DNA of 12,886 nucleotides from JBJFCE01 sp051888775 (lineage in GTDB: Bacteria; Bacillota; Clostridia; Lachnospirales; Lachnospiraceae). Positions 11,394-12,886 of this stretch are shown piece by piece. The notes under the pieces were generated by a model. That model searched no databases. It was not told where the DNA came from and saw only the letters and a list, made by a program, of their open reading frames with translations. The stretch lies in the NCBI GenBank assembly GCA_051888775.1, contig JBJFCE010000043.1, positions 1 to 12,886 of the forward strand, read 5' to 3'. The stretch's first letter is position 1. The number at the start of each line of letters is the position of its first letter. Position numbers and translations under genes: made by a program.

Positions 11394-12886
11394 GTGGCAG
11401 AACAGAATACAAATGCACAGAATCAGAACAAAGGACAGAACCAGCCGGCACAGGAGCAGGATTTAGGACAGCTTTTACAGATCCGCCGTGACAAGCTTGC
11501 GGCTCTGAAAGAAGCAGGCAAAGATCCTTTTCAGATCACCAAGTATGATGTAACGCATCACAGCATGGAGATCAAAGACCGGTTTGAGACATTGGAGGGG
11601 GCAGCAGTATCTGTTGCAGGTCGTATGATGTCCAAGCGTGTAATGGGAAAAGCATCCTTCTGTAATGTGCAGGATCTTCAGGGAACGATCCAGTCCTATG
11701 TGGCAAGAGACAATATCGGAGAAGAAGCCTATGCCGATTTCAAGAAATATGATATCGGTGATATCGTCGGCATCAAGGGAACTGTATTTAAGACAAAAAC
11801 AGGCGAGATCTCCATTCATGCAGAGGAAGTTACACTGTTAAGCAAGAGCCTTCAGATCCTTCCCGAAAAATTCCATGGTCTGACCAACACAGATATCCGT
11901 TATCGTCAAAGATATACGGATCTGATCATGAATGAAGATGTAAAGAAGACATTCATTACCCGTTCTAAGGTCATCAGCGCTATCCGTTCTTATCTGGATG
12001 CACAGGGCTTTATGGAAGTGGAGACCCCGATGCTTGTATCCAATGCGGGCGGTGCTGCGGCAAGACCGTTCGAGACACATTACAATGCACTGGACGAGGA
12101 TGTCAAGCTGCGTATCTCTCTGGAGCTGTATTTAAAGAGACTGATCGTGGGCGGTCTGGAGCGTGTATATGAGATCGGTCGTGTATTCCGTAATGAAGGA
12201 CTGGATACAAGACACAATCCGGAATTCACGCTGATGGAGCTGTATCAGGCATATACCGATTATCACGGCATGATGGATCTGACCGAGAATATGTTCCGTC
12301 ATGTAGCACAGACAGTCATTGGCACGACTAAGGTTACCTATGGCGATGTTGAGATCGACCTTGGAAAGCCGTTTGAACGTATCACGATGCTGGATGCTGT
12401 AAAGAAATATACCGGAGTTGATTTTGACCAGATTCCGGACACTGCGGCAGCAAAGAAGATCGCAGATGAGAAAGAAGTACATTACGAAGAACGCCATACA
12501 AAGGGCGATATCCTGAATCTGTTCTTTGAAGAGTTTGTCGAAGAACATCTGATCCAGCCGACTTTTGTCATGGATCATCCTGTAGAAGTTTCTCCGCTGA
12601 CGAAGAGAAAACCGGACAAGCCGGACTATGTAGAGCGTTTCGAGCTGTTCATCACAGCAAGAGAAATGTGCAACGCATACTCCGAACTGAACGATCCGAT
12701 TGATCAGAGGGAGCGCTTCAAGGCACAGGAGGCTGCACTGGCAGCAGGTGATGAAGAGGCCAATACCACCGATGAAGATTTCATGAATGCGTTGGAGATC
12801 GGTATGCCCCCGACAGGCGGTATCGGGTACGGAATTGACAGACTGGTGATGCTGCTGACGAACCAGCCGGCGATCAGGGATGTGCT
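11394..12886 (+). CDS. lysS: lysyl-tRNA synthetase, class II (3' end beyond window)
   Basis: Charges tRNA-Lys with lysine; cytoplasmic dimer. The first 497 codons are present and the frame is open to the window edge, so only a short C-terminal tail is missing. GTG 11394 follows GTGAGGAG (11378-11385) by 8 nt. Residues 1-22 are a Gln/Asn-rich extension of low complexity, followed by the anticodon-binding OB domain (about 55-160). Class II motifs are complete: motif 1 region FMEVETPMLVSNAGGAAARP (206-225), motif 2 YEIGRVFRNEGLDTRHNPEF (259-278) and motif 3 GIGYGIDRLVMLL (476-488). The sequence RPFETHYNALD (224-234) is typical of LysRS rather than AspRS or AsnRS. No T-box leader is visible; expression appears to depend on the greA promoter. 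Confidence 0.97.
   Translation, partial: MAEQNTNAQNQNKGQNQPAQEQDLGQLLQIRRDKLAALKEAGKDPFQITKYDVTHHSMEIKDRFETLEGAAVSVAGRMMSKRVMGKASFCNVQDLQGTIQSYVARDNIGEEAYADFKKYDIGDIVGIKGTVFKTKTGEISIHAEEVTLLSKSLQILPEKFHGLTNTDIRYRQRYTDLIMNEDVKKTFITRSKVISAIRSYLDAQGFMEVETPMLVSNAGGAAARPFETHYNALDEDVKLRISLELYLKRLIVGGLERVYEIGRVFRNEGLDTRHNPEFTLMELYQAYTDYHGMMDLTENMFRHVAQTVIGTTKVTYGDVEIDLGKPFERITMLDAVKKYTGVDFDQIPDTAAAKKIADEKEVHYEERHTKGDILNLFFEEFVEEHLIQPTFVMDHPVEVSPLTKRKPDKPDYVERFELFITAREMCNAYSELNDPIDQRERFKAQEAALAAGDEEANTTDEDFMNALEIGMPPTGGIGYGIDRLVMLLTNQPAIRDV

Noticed and set aside
11475..12578. Several - strand frames antisense to lysS
   Set aside because: They are shadows of lysS, which has complete class II motifs and a proper start. 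They have no ribosome sites or recognisable domains.

Overview
The window looks like chromosomal core sequence from a low-to-moderate-GC Gram-positive anaerobe of the Clostridia, most likely a gut Lachnospiraceae (Roseburia/Agathobacter-like). This is inferred from the protein sequences, the strong AGGAGG-type ribosome binding sites, the TTGACA/TATAAT promoters and the gene order. All recognisable genes are on the + strand and nearly all are housekeeping genes. I see no CRISPR array, transposase, phage gene, tRNA or rRNA.

Layout: the 3' tail of an unidentified gene (to 79); a 191-bp palindromic repeat (80-270); a clear promoter and pfkA (404-1378); a second, unrelated 147-bp hairpin ending in a T-tract (1399-1557); an operon of a TrmH/SpoU-type 2'-O-rRNA methyltransferase (1671-2465) and proC (2497-3291); a well-marked promoter flanked by two oppositely oriented WalR-like motifs driving a secreted SH3/SleB-type cell-wall hydrolase (3498-4640) with its own terminator; a perfect 30-bp palindrome; an NfeD-like gene and its SPFH/stomatin partner (4916-6301), closed by a terminator; a second 191-bp palindromic repeat in the opposite orientation (6377-6567); then a tight run argF - birA - small conserved protein - coaX - dus (6607-10811). 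A consensus promoter inside the end of dus starts greA and lysS (10889 to the window end). lysS is cut off by the window edge.

How the genes relate: argF makes citrulline for arginine synthesis and proC makes proline. birA and coaX supply cofactor functions (protein biotinylation, first step of CoA synthesis). The methyltransferase, dus, greA and lysS serve rRNA/tRNA modification, transcript cleavage and translation. NfeD and the SPFH protein form a standard membrane-organising pair.

The most unusual content is not protein-coding. The two 191-bp elements align with each other without gaps over their full length. Their central ~83 bp are nearly identical and their outer ~15 bp are similar, but the connecting arms differ by about half between copies while remaining self-complementary within each copy. 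By hand I count 18 arm positions where both strands of the stem changed together. This indicates either selection on structure or arm-to-arm correction, and I do not recognise the family. Other points of interest are the long hairpin after pfkA, the WalR-like operators at the hydrolase promoter, and a small overlapping reading frame in the greA leader.
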